From positions 201,680,018-201,724,454 of the forward strand of contig JBOZIK010000001.1 in assembly GCA_051453625.1 (NCBI GenBank): 44,437 nucleotides of DNA, read 5' to 3'. The position numbers and the translations under genes are program-made. Positions within the stretch are counted from its first letter, which is position 1. Every line of letters starts with the position of its first letter. Below, piece by piece: positions 1 through 10,580 of this stretch. Source of the stretch: Welwitschia mirabilis (Eukaryota; Gnetophyta; Gnetopsida; Welwitschiales). A model generated the notes under the pieces. That model was given only the letters and a program-made list of their open reading frames with translations. It was not told the DNA's origin and searched no databases.

Positions 1-240
1 TCCACATTATTCCATGTTGTAATATATGTATTTGTCTTTGATTTTTTTTTGTTCTATCTTGTTGTTCATGCAATCATTTTCTATATGTCAAAAGCCTTTG
101 CATGCATAGCATTGAATCTTCTTTTTTTTTTTTTTTGGTCTTCTTTCTTTATGTACTTTGAGCATTCTATTCTTGTACCTATACTTGTCTTACCTTTCTT
201 TTTTATTTTGTGCAAAAATTTATTAAATCTTTTTAATAAA

Positions 241-285
241 NNNNNNNNNNNNNNNNNNNNNNNNNNNNNNNNNNNNNNNNNNNNN
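241..285. other. assembly gap (45 N)
   Basis: Run of N inside the 3' part of the minus-strand Copia gag. Nothing can be said of its content. Confidence 1.
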
Positions 286-610
286 TTGTACTCTTCCTGC
301 ACATACTTTAAAGCAATTCCTTCCTTCTTAACTTTAGAAAATTTTAATTTATATGTTTGCAAATTACCTTAAAGTTCTTCTAGATTTATAATGTTGATAT
401 TCTTGCTTTCTTCAATTGCTATGACTTATAGTTCAACTCTATTTATAAGGGATCTTATCACTTTACAAACCACTTTTGCCTCATCCAATCTTCCATCCAT
501 ATTAACCATGGAATTCACAATGTCAGAAAACCTGGCAAAGAATTCTTGTAAATTCTCCTCCTTGTCCATATGAATGTCTTTAAATTTTGTGATAAGAATT
601 TGTATTTTTT

Positions 611-851
611 CCTATTTAATTATGGATGTCTTTTTATGTGCAACTTCAAGAATATCCCATGCCTCCTTTGCATGTTNNNNNNNNNNNNNNNNNNNNNNNN
701 NNNNNNNNNNNNNNNNNNNNNNNNNNNNNNNNNNNNNNNNNNNNNNNNNNNNNNNNNNNNNNNNNNNNNNNNNNNNGGAGTGTGACCTATTTGATAATGG
801 ATGTCCCTTCATGTGCAACTTCAAGAATATCCCATGCCTCCTTTGCATGTT
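611..851 (-). repeat. 66-nt direct duplication flanking an assembly gap
   Basis: Positions 611-676 and 786-851 are the same 66 nt of the gag UBN2 domain (KEAWDILEVAH). They differ at five sites, all in the first 28 nt; the last 38 nt are identical. The duplication spans the N run. It is either a true local duplication or, more simply, two alleles or copies stitched on either side of a scaffold gap. Confidence 0.85.
677..776. other. assembly gap (100 N)
   Basis: Exactly 100 N, a conventional unknown-size spacer, inside the UBN2 domain of the Copia gag. Near-identical 66-nt copies lie close to both sides (611-676 and 786-851). Confidence 1.
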
Positions 852-1216
852 CACAGTTTACAATCCTCTTGAATTCGTCTACATAGACTATACAAAATAT
901 AGTACCAAGAGCATGGGTTTCTATGATAGCTCTAGATATATCGATAAGATTTCATTAGTATTAGGTTTTTGAAATTAAAGTGGCATTACCCTTGACATTG
1001 ATTTTCAAAAAAGTAGGCACAATATATCCATTGTAAATAACCTCTTTGATTTCAACATCTGAGAATCTAAGGAAAATTCTCATTTAAGCTTTTTAATAAT
1101 CATAGTTTAATCCATAAAACAAAGGTGAATGATCAATGGAAAAACCATCAAATAGGTTACTCATTTTTGGGTTCTAGAGTCTAGGCCTGTTAGGATCTTA
1201 ACACAAACTTAATGAG

Positions 1217-1228
1217 GCTCTAGTACCA
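1217..1228 (-). promoter_or_regulatory. primer-binding site of minus-strand Copia element
   Basis: On the minus strand the sequence reads TGGTACTAGAGC, close to the plant initiator-tRNA-Met primer site TGGTATCAGAGC. It lies 2 nt inside the LTR boundary and about 50 nt before the gag ATG, the expected arrangement. Confidence 0.8.
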
Positions 1229-1840
1229 AATGTAGAATCGAGAACCCTAGAGGGGAGAGGTAAAGAGGTTTTTAAAACTTATTCAAATAACTTCACAAAA
1301 TTTACTTAAAATGAAATACTAAAAACTTGTGCAATAATACTAAAACTATTTTAAAAAATAAAATAAAAGAAAACATAGAAATACCAATAAGAAGCACATC
1401 AGATTTATAGTGGTTTAGAAAAACCCTTTACTCCACTCTTGACAATTAGCTTCTATTCAAGCTTGATGTGGATCTCTATTAATCTCTTCTAGTTTATGCA
1501 GGTTCACCTATAACCTTTATAAATGAATGTTCTTTAAAGGCTTAGTCTTAACCTTTTGCAAGAAAATGTAGTGGTGATGATAGTGTGTCCAATATGCATA
1601 GGTATCACTTAATCTTTAGCTCAATGAAAGTATTAAAGCACTTCTCTTAAAGATGATATAATATAGAAACAAAGAGTGCTATAAATCTGATCACGTATGT
1701 AAAGATACCTAGTTCTTGGTATGTCTTTGATCAAGAATAAGATGTCAATCAGTATAATGAGTAAATCTTAAAGATTCAAAAGTTCAGTAAAAGATGTAAG
1801 AGTGATTTGACTCTTAGTTGTATATAGTAAAATGCTTTTA

Positions 1841-1855
1841 GATTCTTTATAAAAA
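1841..1855 (-). promoter_or_regulatory. TATA-like box in Copia LTR
   Basis: Minus strand reads TTTTTATAAAG after a poly-T run. It lies about 70 bp downstream of the U3 tandem array, a plausible core promoter position. Assigned by position and sequence only. Confidence 0.4.
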
Positions 1856-1920
1856 AAAAATTTCTTTCAGTGGCCACAAAATGGATACATAATGGCTATA
1901 AAATTTGCATTTTAATCATA

Positions 1921-2520
1921 TCTAGTCGATCCCTTAAATTTCTAGTCAACCCCACCTGGTGTCGTCACTAAAATCCATCACCCTTGTGTTCTTTTGGTCA
2001 ATCCAGTTTCTTATGGCTTCATGTCCAGTCGACTCCTCAGGGTCTAATCGACTGCTAGTCTAATCATCCACATATCTATTTAGTCATTCATCTAGTTTAC
2101 ATAAAATCCATTACAGTTTTCTACTGTAGGTCCAATCAACCCTCAGGAACCTAGTTGATCCCTTGCTGATTAATAATGAAGTATTGATACTTAGTTGCAC
2201 AAGTCTAATTAATCCCTTAACCCTTTAGCAATCAGTTAAGAAGTATTAAATGCACAGTGCTCAGACCTAGTCGAGCCCTTAAATGTCTAGTTGACCCCTT
2301 ATTAATTAGTTCAAATGTACCAGTGCATAGTGCTCAAGTTTGGTTGATCCCTCAGATGTCTGGTTAATCCCTTGATAATCAGTTTAGAAGCACTAGTGCT
2401 TAGGTTTATAGGTCTAATCGACCCCTCAAATATCTAGTCAACCCCTCTAAATTTAGTTCACTTTTATATGTTTACTTCAAATGTGGTCGAATCCTTAGAA
2501 GTTCAGTCGATCCCTTAAGA
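1921..2520 (-). repeat. degenerate ~70-bp tandem array in LTR U3
   Basis: The plus strand shows many variants of a box like TAGTCGACCCCTTAAAT (examples at 1922, 2030, 2270, 2290, 2343, 2413, 2430, 2500). The boxes usually come in pairs inside units of about 66-75 bp starting near 2125, 2200, 2266, 2335 and 2408. Repeated U3 boxes of this kind are usually promoter or enhancer repeats in LTRs. The role here is inferred. Confidence 0.75.
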
Positions 2521-2632
2521 GGGTATCAAAACTTAATAGGTTTCAGGATTAAAATGTGAAATAAAATACTTTAGCTTTTTTACCTATAAGTAATCAATAT
2601 TTTTTGTACAAGATACAATAAATTTCACTACA

Positions 2633-3040
2633 CAGAAAATGTTAGTTTGACATCAATTAGCAAATAATAATACAACAGTTATTTGGCATATTTTGTTGTT
2701 AGTACACTTTAACAATTTGTGCATTTTCATAATTTTAATATTATGTATTATTGACACATAATTTAAATACTATGCTCTAATTTTATTATTAGCATACTAG
2801 CTTAAGCATTCTTTACTTGACTAGTTGTTAATCTTCATGAATAGAATTATCAAATTTTTATGTACTTTTATTAATATCTACATGGTTATTCAAGTGGTTA
2901 AAATCATAATCTTTTTAATGCTTTGCAAAATATGAATATATGCTTTTCTATCTTAAATTTGACTATCTTAATTCAGACGAATAAATGTAATTGAATTAAC
3001 AAGATTTGTCAAGTTTGAACATCATCAAAAAAGGGAAGAT
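2633..3040 (+). mobile_element. 3' UTR remnant and polypurine tract of Sirevirus-like copy A
   Basis: AT-rich non-coding sequence with phrases (tatgctctaattttattatta, agattTGTCAAGTTTGAAC) also found upstream of the 3' LTR at 17847. It ends in a purine run (about 3026-3039, AAAAAAGGGAAGA) directly before the LTR start, as in plant Copia elements where an A-rich/GGGGGAGA tract primes plus-strand synthesis. The element is truncated on the left at the Copia LTR boundary; no coding part of it remains in the window. Confidence 0.65.
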
Positions 3041-4506
3041 TATTGGCAAACCTAGTTATGATGATTCCATTTCTCCAATACTTTTTACCATTGCATAGAC
3101 AAGTTAATGCAAAGAAAATTAGATTACATAAAGCATAAGTTAATGCTATATCTTTAAGATGATATCTCATGAAAATTTTTAGCTCAGAATTGAAATTGCT
3201 AAATTAGTTAACTAAAGATATCTATAATATGAAAGATATCTATGAAGAAGACATCTATAATTGGAATACATCTATTGTGAATACCTTTCTATCTTAAACA
3301 CATCTATAATATACCAGGTTTTAGATCACAAGTCAAAGATGGCTATCTCAACAAAGATGACTATGCTGAAAGATGGATCTGACATAGATGAAAGACATCT
3401 ACATGTTTGAAGACATCTATGCTAAACTAAAATAGATAATAGAGTCATTTTATACATTGACATATATTTTAATTTTAAGTAAAGCTATCAAGTTTTGCAT
3501 CGTGGATTCATGATCATGAAGGACCAAAGATAATATGAGCAAATTTTATTAAATTTTTGGGTAACTTAACTAAAGACGTCTATCATGTGGAAGATGTTTG
3601 ATTGTTAGTAGACATCTATAATTTTGAAGATGTCTTAGATGAAGGTTCATGTCAAATTAAAAAGAAGATGAGCATCCAACACCTAGACATTCCTATCTAT
3701 TACACGCTATTTATAAAGGCATGATGTAATGGAATAGATCATATATATATATATTAAAGGCACATAATGATTGTATCAAAAACAAAGAAACAACACATAG
3801 GTTATTGGAACTACTTACAAAGGATCAAGCTATCATTTGCAAAGAAATTTCAGTGACTCCCATCATTTTTTCTTTGGATTCTATATTGTTGCATCATTCT
3901 TTAGCATTTGTGATTATGACAACAATAAGATACTCAAGCTCTTCTTTAAAGATACATCATCTAGGCTTATTGTTATGTTTATTTATTAGATCTCATTTTG
4001 CTAAACTATCTTATTATTGAATATTTTTGTATAGTTCATTCTTGTATTATCAAAACTTAAGGATCCCTTACTAGGGTTATTCATTATAAGGTAATCCTTA
4101 TATAGGTGTGCTTTATGAGTACCTATGAGAACTTGTCTTGTTGCATTATTAGATTTCCCTAAAAAGAAGAGGGTGCTTCCTTGTGATGAATATCTCACAT
4201 TATGGTTGTACTTATGCGCATATTTTTGATATTGTTTTTGATTATTCCTAAGGAAAAGAGAGTGCTACCTTGCAAGAAGGCTATCATATTATTATAAGAT
4301 TGGTGGTGTGCCAAAACCACTATTCTTTGCAGGTTAAGAATATCCAGAGGTATGAGAGGAATCTACTTATATGTGTGGATGTACCTAGGTTGGAGAACCA
4401 CATTATCTCGGTAAGGTATTTATTACACTGTGTTTTAATTTATTATTAGTAAAAATTTTACTTGGTAAACTCATTCACCCCTTCCCTCTAAGTTCAATAA
4501 TCCTCA
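3041..4506 (+). mobile_element. Sirevirus-like 3' LTR, copy A
   Basis: About 1466 bp, starting TATTGGCAAA (from TGTTGG) and ending TCCTCA. It is homologous end to end with the LTRs at 5805-7290 and 17847-19339. Shared landmarks are the repeated ACATCTATAA-type boxes (3200-3660), a TATA box (TTTATAAAGGC, 3709-3720), AGAGTGCTACCTTG repeats (about 4160-4290), GGTTGGAGAACCACATTAT, and the closing AAGTTCAATAATCCTCA. It is clearly more diverged from the other two than they are from each other. The adjacent polypurine tract marks it as a 3' LTR. Confidence 0.8.
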
Positions 4507-5799
4507 AGAACCTTATAATCAAATAAACCATCATCATAGTTATAGAAATTATAAATCTAAAATGACAAATTTATAATGAAATGTAAAGTGATTAAAGAAT
4601 ATATCTAACTTGAAAATTATATAGATTCTAAAATATAGATAATTAGAATAGGCTTTACTTATATATCCTTGAATAGGATTATGAATTACATTAGTATTTA
4701 CATGGTACATGCATATTAATAATAAATAATAATTGATAGATCTTCTTAGAGTATAGGATTTAAATTTATAATCCTCAATATTCTATGATATTTAGCTCAT
4801 TACTTCATTTATTAGATAAACTTTAGCATTACGTTATAAAGTTAATTTGATAATGTATTTAATATGTAACAATCCATGCCTTCCAAGAGTTATTTCTTAT
4901 AAGAAATCTATTTTTAATAGTGATCTAGGTAATGGTATTAGTCATCTGAATAGAGGCATCAATCCTATTTAGCTATTTGACATCCACGATAATGGGGCAT
5001 CTCAAAGTAACTTGTAATTAAGATTTTAAGTATCAATCATTTTTTATAACATTTTGAAAACTATAAGGATATAGTTTGATGAATGATAATTCAAAAACAA
5101 GGGTGTTATTTATATTTTTAAAATATATTATTAATTAAAATTTAAGGGGCTAAATATGTGAAACTTTATAAACACACACCCTAATCAAGCATTCACTAGT
5201 TTTCTATCAAATATTATGAAAAAATATGTGTTGTAGGCCACTTGATATTTTTAAAAAAATTTAAATAATCATATTTGTGATCGAAGATAAATAAATAAAT
5301 AAGCTTGAAGACCTTATATTTTCATTTGTATTTATTTCATATGTCACAATACTATAGTTTAATGCATAAAATTACAAAGTAAAGAAAAATTCCTAACTTG
5401 AAATTCCTATTTACTTTGTAACTTTTTTCAAAATTTTATTTAGTAATCAAAAGATAAAAGTTGTGTAATTTTTTGAAAAATAATGTTTGTTTTTCATCCC
5501 ATCCAACTAATCTTAACATTATTCTTAATATTTGAAGTAGATTAGAAAGTCGTAAAAATTTATAAATAAAAGCCATTTTTAAAAAAAAAGCACACAATTC
5601 TATAGTTAACTTTAAAAATCATTATCTAATAAGTAAAAAGAAGAAGAAGAGAAAAAGAAAAGAAAGATAAAATGATCTTTTAAAAGAAGTATTCCTTTAA
5701 AAGGAACCTTTTCGAACAGCTAAATCTTTTTAAAACTCCTCAAATCTTACCTTAATATTCTTATATGTTTTCTTGTTTCTCTCTAATGCATTTTCCTTC
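4507..5799. other. unassigned AT-rich spacer
   Basis: 1.3 kb between two Sirevirus-like LTRs. No reading frame, RNA gene or element terminus is recognisable. A short A/G-rich stretch lies at 5632-5672. The last ~100 nt together with sequence after 19345 look coding-like on the minus strand (see findings). Confidence 0.5.
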
Positions 5800-5804
5800 A
5801 CTTC
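5800..5804 (+). repeat. left target-site duplication ACTTC
   Basis: ACTTC immediately before the LTR start at 5805. The identical 5 nt follow the LTR end at 19339. Five bp is the usual duplication length for Copia integrases. Confidence 0.8.
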
Positions 5805-7290
5805 TACTGACAAATCTAGCTTTGATAATTCCACTTATCAAATCTTTTATGTGATTATATAGATAGTTTAATACTAAGAACATCTAATAGGCCTTAAACC
5901 ATGATGGATTTTCAAAGATAACATCTTACAAAAATGATCAGTTATTGAAAAGCAAAATTAATTGTTTGAATACATTTAGACAATTGAAGACATTTCTAGT
6001 GAAGACGTCTACGAAATTAAAGACATCTTGTATGTACTACAATTTAAGTCACACACTAAAAGATGACTATCTCATTCAAGACAACTTTGCTAAAGTTGAT
6101 CCTGATACAGATGAAGACATCTACATTATTAAAGATGTTTATACCTAGCTAAAATAGGAAATACAGTTAACTTGAATTTTGACTAATATCTTACGTTTCA
6201 GATGAGCTATTAACTTATATATTGTAATTTCATAATCATGGAGGCCTAAGAATACTATAGAGTAAATTTCATTAAAATATGGGTAAGTTGACTAAAGACA
6301 TCTACAAAAGTAAAGACATCTGAAAAGTATACATCTACAAAGTTGAAGACATCTCAGACCAAAGTTCATATCGATAAGAACCAAAGTTATGCTTCTGATG
6401 CCTATACATTTTCTATCCATTGCACAATAGTTACAAAATTAAATGGATACCTTTCAAGATCAAATGGCTAGATCTTCTTTGACTGTGTAAAGCCTCAATA
6501 TCATGAACCATTTTAATAAGTCTTAGAACCTCAAAGATGACTCCACTTTTAAATCTTAGCATATAACAATCAAATCAAGAATAAAGAATGCATGGGTGAA
6601 ATGAACTTCTTATGAAGAATCAAAAGCATCATTTGAAAAGGAGCTCGCATTACTTTCATCATTCACTCTTGGATCTTCATCACTACATTCTTCATTTACA
6701 CTCATGATAACTACAACAACATCAAGAATCTTAAATCTTCATCAAAGATATATCTTTATGCTTATTGTTGTATGTATTTTTGTTCTATATTATTGGACTA
6801 TATTATTGTTGAATATTATTGTAATTGCATTCTGAATTATTAAACACATTGTAAGGTAATCCTTAAATGGCTATGCATTTGAAGTTATGCCTATAAGCAC
6901 TTATTTGTCACAAGGTTATTAGTAAGCCAAAAAACCATTATTTACTTATGGGAGAGAGAGTGTTACCTTATGAGAAGACTCTCATTATTGTAGGTTCATG
7001 ATGCACTTGTGAAAACCATTATGCCCTTATAAGAAAGAGAGTGTTGCCTTACGAGGAGACTCTCATTTATTGTAAAATTAGTGGTACATCAAAAAATCAC
7101 TATTTTATTATAAGTTAAGAAAATATGAATGTATGAGTAGAATCTATTCTTTATGTGTGAATGTACCCAAGTTGGAGAACCACGTTATCTTGGTAAGGTG
7201 TTTTTATTGTACATTTCCATTCTATTATTAGTTTAAATTTTTATTTGATAGAACTCATCCACCCCTCTTCTCTGAGTTCAATAATCCTCA
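5805..7290 (+). mobile_element. Sirevirus-like 5' LTR (copy B)
   Basis: Begins TACTGACAAATCTAG (TGTTGGTAAATCTAG in the partner) and ends AATCCTCA, followed after 2 nt by the primer-binding site. It contains eight or more AGACATCT-type boxes (5975-6360), the GTGTAAAGCCTC site where the partner LTR has ATATAAAGCCTC (TATA lost here), and an 81-bp internal tandem repeat at 6930-7120. The 67-aa frame at 5945-6148 lies wholly in this LTR and is not a gene. Confidence 0.82.
6930..7120 (+). repeat. 81-bp tandem repeat inside LTR (R/U5 part)
   Basis: The phrase GAGAGTGTTACCTTATGAGA (6956) recurs as GAGAGTGTTGCCTTACGAGG (7037), 81 bp apart, each followed by ACTCTCAT and preceded by an AACCATTAT-like phrase. 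The same two-unit structure is present in the LTRs at 3041 (about 4160-4310) and 17847 (about 18990-19165), so it predates the copies. Confidence 0.75.
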
Positions 7291-7292
7291 AG

Positions 7293-7304
7293 TGATATCA
7301 GAGT
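7293..7304 (+). promoter_or_regulatory. primer-binding site of Sirevirus-like element
   Basis: TGATATCAGAGT, against the initiator-tRNA-Met site TGGTATCAGAGC, placed 2 nt after the LTR end CA. It fixes the 5' LTR boundary. Confidence 0.8.
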
Positions 7305-7344
7305 ATATACTTAAAAAAAGGAATAACTTTCTTGAGTGAACAAT

Positions 7345-9162
7345 AAAAGGTGTGCCATCCATTAAACCTCCACTCTTCAGTGTGATAAACTATGCCTATT
7401 AGAAGATGAGCATGTGAGTGTACTTACAGTCTTTTGAGTTTTAAGTATGACAAAGCTTAGAAGAAGGCTACATAGATCCTATAGAAGTCATAACAAATGT
7501 TGTAAGTACTACCATTACTCATATCAAGAAAAGAAAAGATTGGAAATACAAAGAAAAAGCTACTTTCATGTATGATTATAAAGCTAAAAATGCACTTTAT
7601 TCTACTTTAACTATATAAGAATTCAATAGAATAGTAGGTTGTAAGACAGCACAAGAAATTTAGAATGTTCTAGTTAGAACATATGAATGCACTTCCATTG
7701 TAAAATAATCAAAATTTCTAATTTAGACAAATCAATTTGAGAATCTCAAGATGAACCATGGAGAAAGAGTTTATGAGTAATTTATCAGAGTTTCCAACAT
7801 TGTGAGTGTAATACGTGGCATTGGATAAGATCTTTTAGAATTAAAGATAATTCAAAAAATTATTAGATATCTAATAGCTAAATATAGGTTGAAGACTACA
7901 GCTATGCTTTGTCATACTTGATCTTACATGAAACCAGTTTTTTCTTTATCTTTCCAAAAGAAAATGCCATTATAAGAGATTTCAATACAATAAAAATAGA
8001 AAAGCCACAGAGTGTTCTTACAACATATGAAATGAATCTTATACAAGATGGAGTATTAAATAAAGAACCTATTGTACTTAAGATAAGTCAAAGAACAAAT
8101 CAAAGGCTAAAACAAAAGGCAAAGGAAGAATAGGAAGAAAATGACTTTGAGATGAAGATGAGGAACTTGCCTTTATTAGAAAAAGAGTATAGAGACTTCT
8201 TACATTAAAAAACAATAGAAGGAAGAACTTTAAAAAATCTAGTTTTTTAGCTAAAGGAAAATTTAAAGTTAAGTATTCTAATAATACTTCTTTTCTTAAT
8301 ATTTAAAAAGTAGAATGTTGGATATGTATAGGACAAGAACATATAGCCTCAGGATGTCCTAGCGCTAATAGAATGTTGGACAAGGAACAAAAGAAAGAGC
8401 TAAAGAAGAAAAAAACATTCTTTATAGGATGGGATGAAGATGAGGAAGAAATAAAAGAATAAACATCAGATGATAATAAAGTTCATCCTTCCTACATGGC
8501 TATTACACACTTTTAAGAAGAAGATGATGAGATAGAAGAAGAGTATGATTCAGAAAGTGAAGATGATATAGGTATGAATATTTAAGAAAAGTAAATTATA
8601 ATTTCTAAAGAGTTTATTAATCTATAAAAATTATGTGTTATGATGAAAATGATACTTTATACTCATGAAAAAGCATATGAACAAGAAAATAATGCTCGTA
8701 ATAAATTATCCTCTAAAAACTTAGCTCTTAAAGTAAAGGTTGATAGGCTAATGTGTGATTTGAAGAATGTAAGATAGAAACTTTCAAATTTAAAGAAAAT
8801 CATTGAAATATTTATTCTAGATAAGGATACTTTGAATATTATACTTGATAATGCAAAATCTCAAATGATAAGAGCGGCTTAAAACATAATGAACCCACAA
8901 CTAGCACTTTAACCTCTCTATTTGAAAAATGAAACTATAAGCCAAGATATGAATATTTGGTATTTACAAATAGCATTATTTGCTATTATTATCATAATAC
9001 AGATCATTATCAGTATAGATGTCTAATGAAAAATAAAACTAAGTATTATACTAACAACGAATGAGACCTATTAGAATGGTATGACATTTTGTATGGGAAA
9101 AACCAAGAAAAGTTTGGGTACTGAAAACAGAATCAGTACTCTTAGCATAAACTACATTGCAA
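7345..9162 (+). pseudogene. Sirevirus-like gag, decayed
   Basis: Gag of the TSD-bounded element. In order: an N-terminal DUF4219-like stretch (PPLFSVINYAY, about 7361-7395); a UBN2 domain (EFNRIVGCKTAQEI, NQFENLKMNHGERVYE, VSNIVSVIRGIG, about 7620-7900); a Lys-rich stretch; zinc knuckle 1 (CWICIGQEHIASGC, CX2CX4HX4C, 8316-8357); an acidic segment (FFIGWDEDEEE, then EEEYDSESEDD); a coiled-coil-like Lys/Leu-rich region (8640-8870); and a second knuckle with Cys2 replaced by Tyr (CYYYHNTDHYQYRC, 8981-9022). It closes with KPRKVWVLKTES (about 9098-9135), matching the conserved K-x-W-V-P-K end of Sirevirus-type gags. Internal stops are mostly TAG/TAA at Gln/Trp sites. Protease does not follow. Confidence 0.8.
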
Positions 9163-9689
9163 GATGCTTCTAAAAATGAAATCAAGCATTTGTTAGGTAA
9201 AACAGAATTAAGGCACTAGCACAAAAATCCTAGTCATGAAAATAAGGATTTGATCAAAAACAAACTAATATAATTTAGAAGAGAAATAGGGAGCAAAGTA
9301 GAGCAGAGGTAATAGAAAATCTATGGTTTCACTTTAGAGAGTGTAGTAAGAGCTATTACAATGGTGTGAAGGGAATTTCTAGCATTTCTTCAACATGTTA
9401 ATGTATTCTCTCTCTTCCATGATTACCTTGCACAGGACTTTTTTCCATCAACGATGTTTGAATCTTGTGTTTAGGAGATTTTTGATGTGACACATCTTGA
9501 ACATGTCCTCTTGTTAACTCCTTCGTGGTGAATTCTACTTTAAAAACCTAAAAGAGTGTAATAGAATATGCTTAAACCTCACATTATTTTTTATACTCCT
9601 AAAGGGAGGTTTTTTAAATCAATAATTCACAAACCCCAAAAACTCAAAATGGTGAGCTCAAGTGGATCTAAGATATCTAATGTAGCAGA

Positions 9690-10170
9690 AGCACATCTGG
9701 CATATGGCTCTTTAACGATAGTAATCAAAATCTTATGTAAATAAATTTTCTCCAACTTGGATTTTGGATTCAAATGTTACGTGACATCTTCCATGCTAAG
9801 ATGCCTATGAACTACTCAAAGCACTTAGAGGCTTGATTCAGAAATAGTCTTATTAGTAGGTTCTAATGCTTAGGAGGGCTTCCCTTCATAGAAAACGTAC
9901 ACTTATGGTATGATTAGAGATTTATAAAAAAATGTAAGATAGTCCCTCTTCGAGATGGATTATTTCATTTCATTTTTTATTCAAAAGATGATATAAATAA
10001 GGTTTTGATAAGAGGCCCTTATTTTTTTTAGCTGAAAAAGTATAACTTTAACAAAATGGTCTTCTTTTATTCTTGATAAACACTCCATTTTAAAATTGAA
10101 AATCCTCCTATGCAATGTTTCAAATGTGGAGAACATGGTTATACAATGAAAATGCAATAAAAAAATGAAA
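9690..10170 (+). pseudogene. LINE ORF1 (DUF4283-like, CCHC), copy 1
   Basis: ORF1 of plant L1 elements encodes an RNA-binding protein. Readable parts: VPLRDGLFHFIFYSKDD and IRGPYFF (about 9935-10025), fitting the DUF4283 pattern in which a basic strand is followed by a G-P-W/Y-F motif; then the knuckle region QCFKCGEHGYTMKMQ (10113-10157), a CCHC with His and the last Cys replaced. Several stops and frame changes. Similarity to DUF4283 is by eye. Confidence 0.62.
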
Positions 10171-10580
10171 AATTAAAAAGACTAATTGGTAGGAAGTTAG
10201 AAAAAATAATAAAAAGAAACTAGCTTCAATCTCGAACAATGAACCCATCATGCAAGCAAATAAGTATGATATTCTTTCAGAAGAAGAATTTGATTAGATA
10301 ATAAAAAAGTAAATGGAAAAAAAGTAACAAATTTAAAGAAAAAGGTCAAAAGTGCATCCACAATGCATTGGTCTCATATCCAATGCTTCATTTGTAGCAA
10401 CAGTCATAGATGAATATGAGACAAGGACAGAACTTAAAGATAGTGGGAAAAATATTCATAAGCACATGGTGAATGTGCTATTAAATAATAGAAATGAAAA
10501 ACTGGGATAAACAGACAAAGGAATAAGAATAAATACCCAAAAAGGCAAGATTAAAAAGGAGACAAAGGAGGTCAACTAAA

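Larger units (their letters stand above)
81..1164 (-). pseudogene. Ty1/Copia gag, decayed and 3'-incomplete in window
   Basis: Structural (Gag) polyprotein part of a Copia retrotransposon, which would form the cytoplasmic particle. Read on the minus strand, it begins with an ATG at 1164 (MSNLFDGFSIDHSP) just downstream of a primer-binding site. A DUF4219-like segment follows (LFYGLNYDY, then MRIFL), then a UBN2 gag domain with AKEAWDILEVAH around 786-851, and further left LQTYKLKFSKVKKEG. The far-left part is Lys-rich (ECSKYIKKEDQKKKK) and sits where a zinc knuckle is expected, but no clear knuckle is seen. Stops (TAG/TAA at Trp and Gln positions) and frameshifts are frequent, and two N runs interrupt it. 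The pol genes would lie left of the window. Family assignment is firm; exact Copia lineage is not. Confidence 0.8.
1231..2632 (-). mobile_element. 5' LTR of minus-strand Copia element
   Basis: Long terminal repeat of about 1.4 kb that would supply promoter and polyadenylation signals for the element whose gag is at 81-1164. Its inner end is fixed by the adjacent primer site. The two ends form the inverted pair TGTAG...CTACA, the hallmark TG...CA termini. A TATA-like stretch lies near 1841-1855 on the minus strand, and a tandem array occupies the U3 upstream of it. The partner 3' LTR is off-window, so the outer boundary at 2632 rests only on the terminal inverted repeat and on the change to other sequence there. 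The following 5 nt, CAGAA, are a candidate target duplication. Confidence 0.72.

Noticed and set aside
3805-4198. 71- and 65-codon frames on both strands
   Set aside because: Both fall in the LTR at 3041-4506 and are not conserved in the other LTR copies.
5945-6148. 67-codon plus-strand open frame
   Set aside because: Lies wholly in the 5' LTR; the partner LTR does not keep the frame.
9640-9700. Copia protease or integrase directly after gag
   Set aside because: Readable peptides here lead into a DUF4283-like LINE ORF1; no D-S/T-G-A or H-x-H/C-C motif of Copia type was found.
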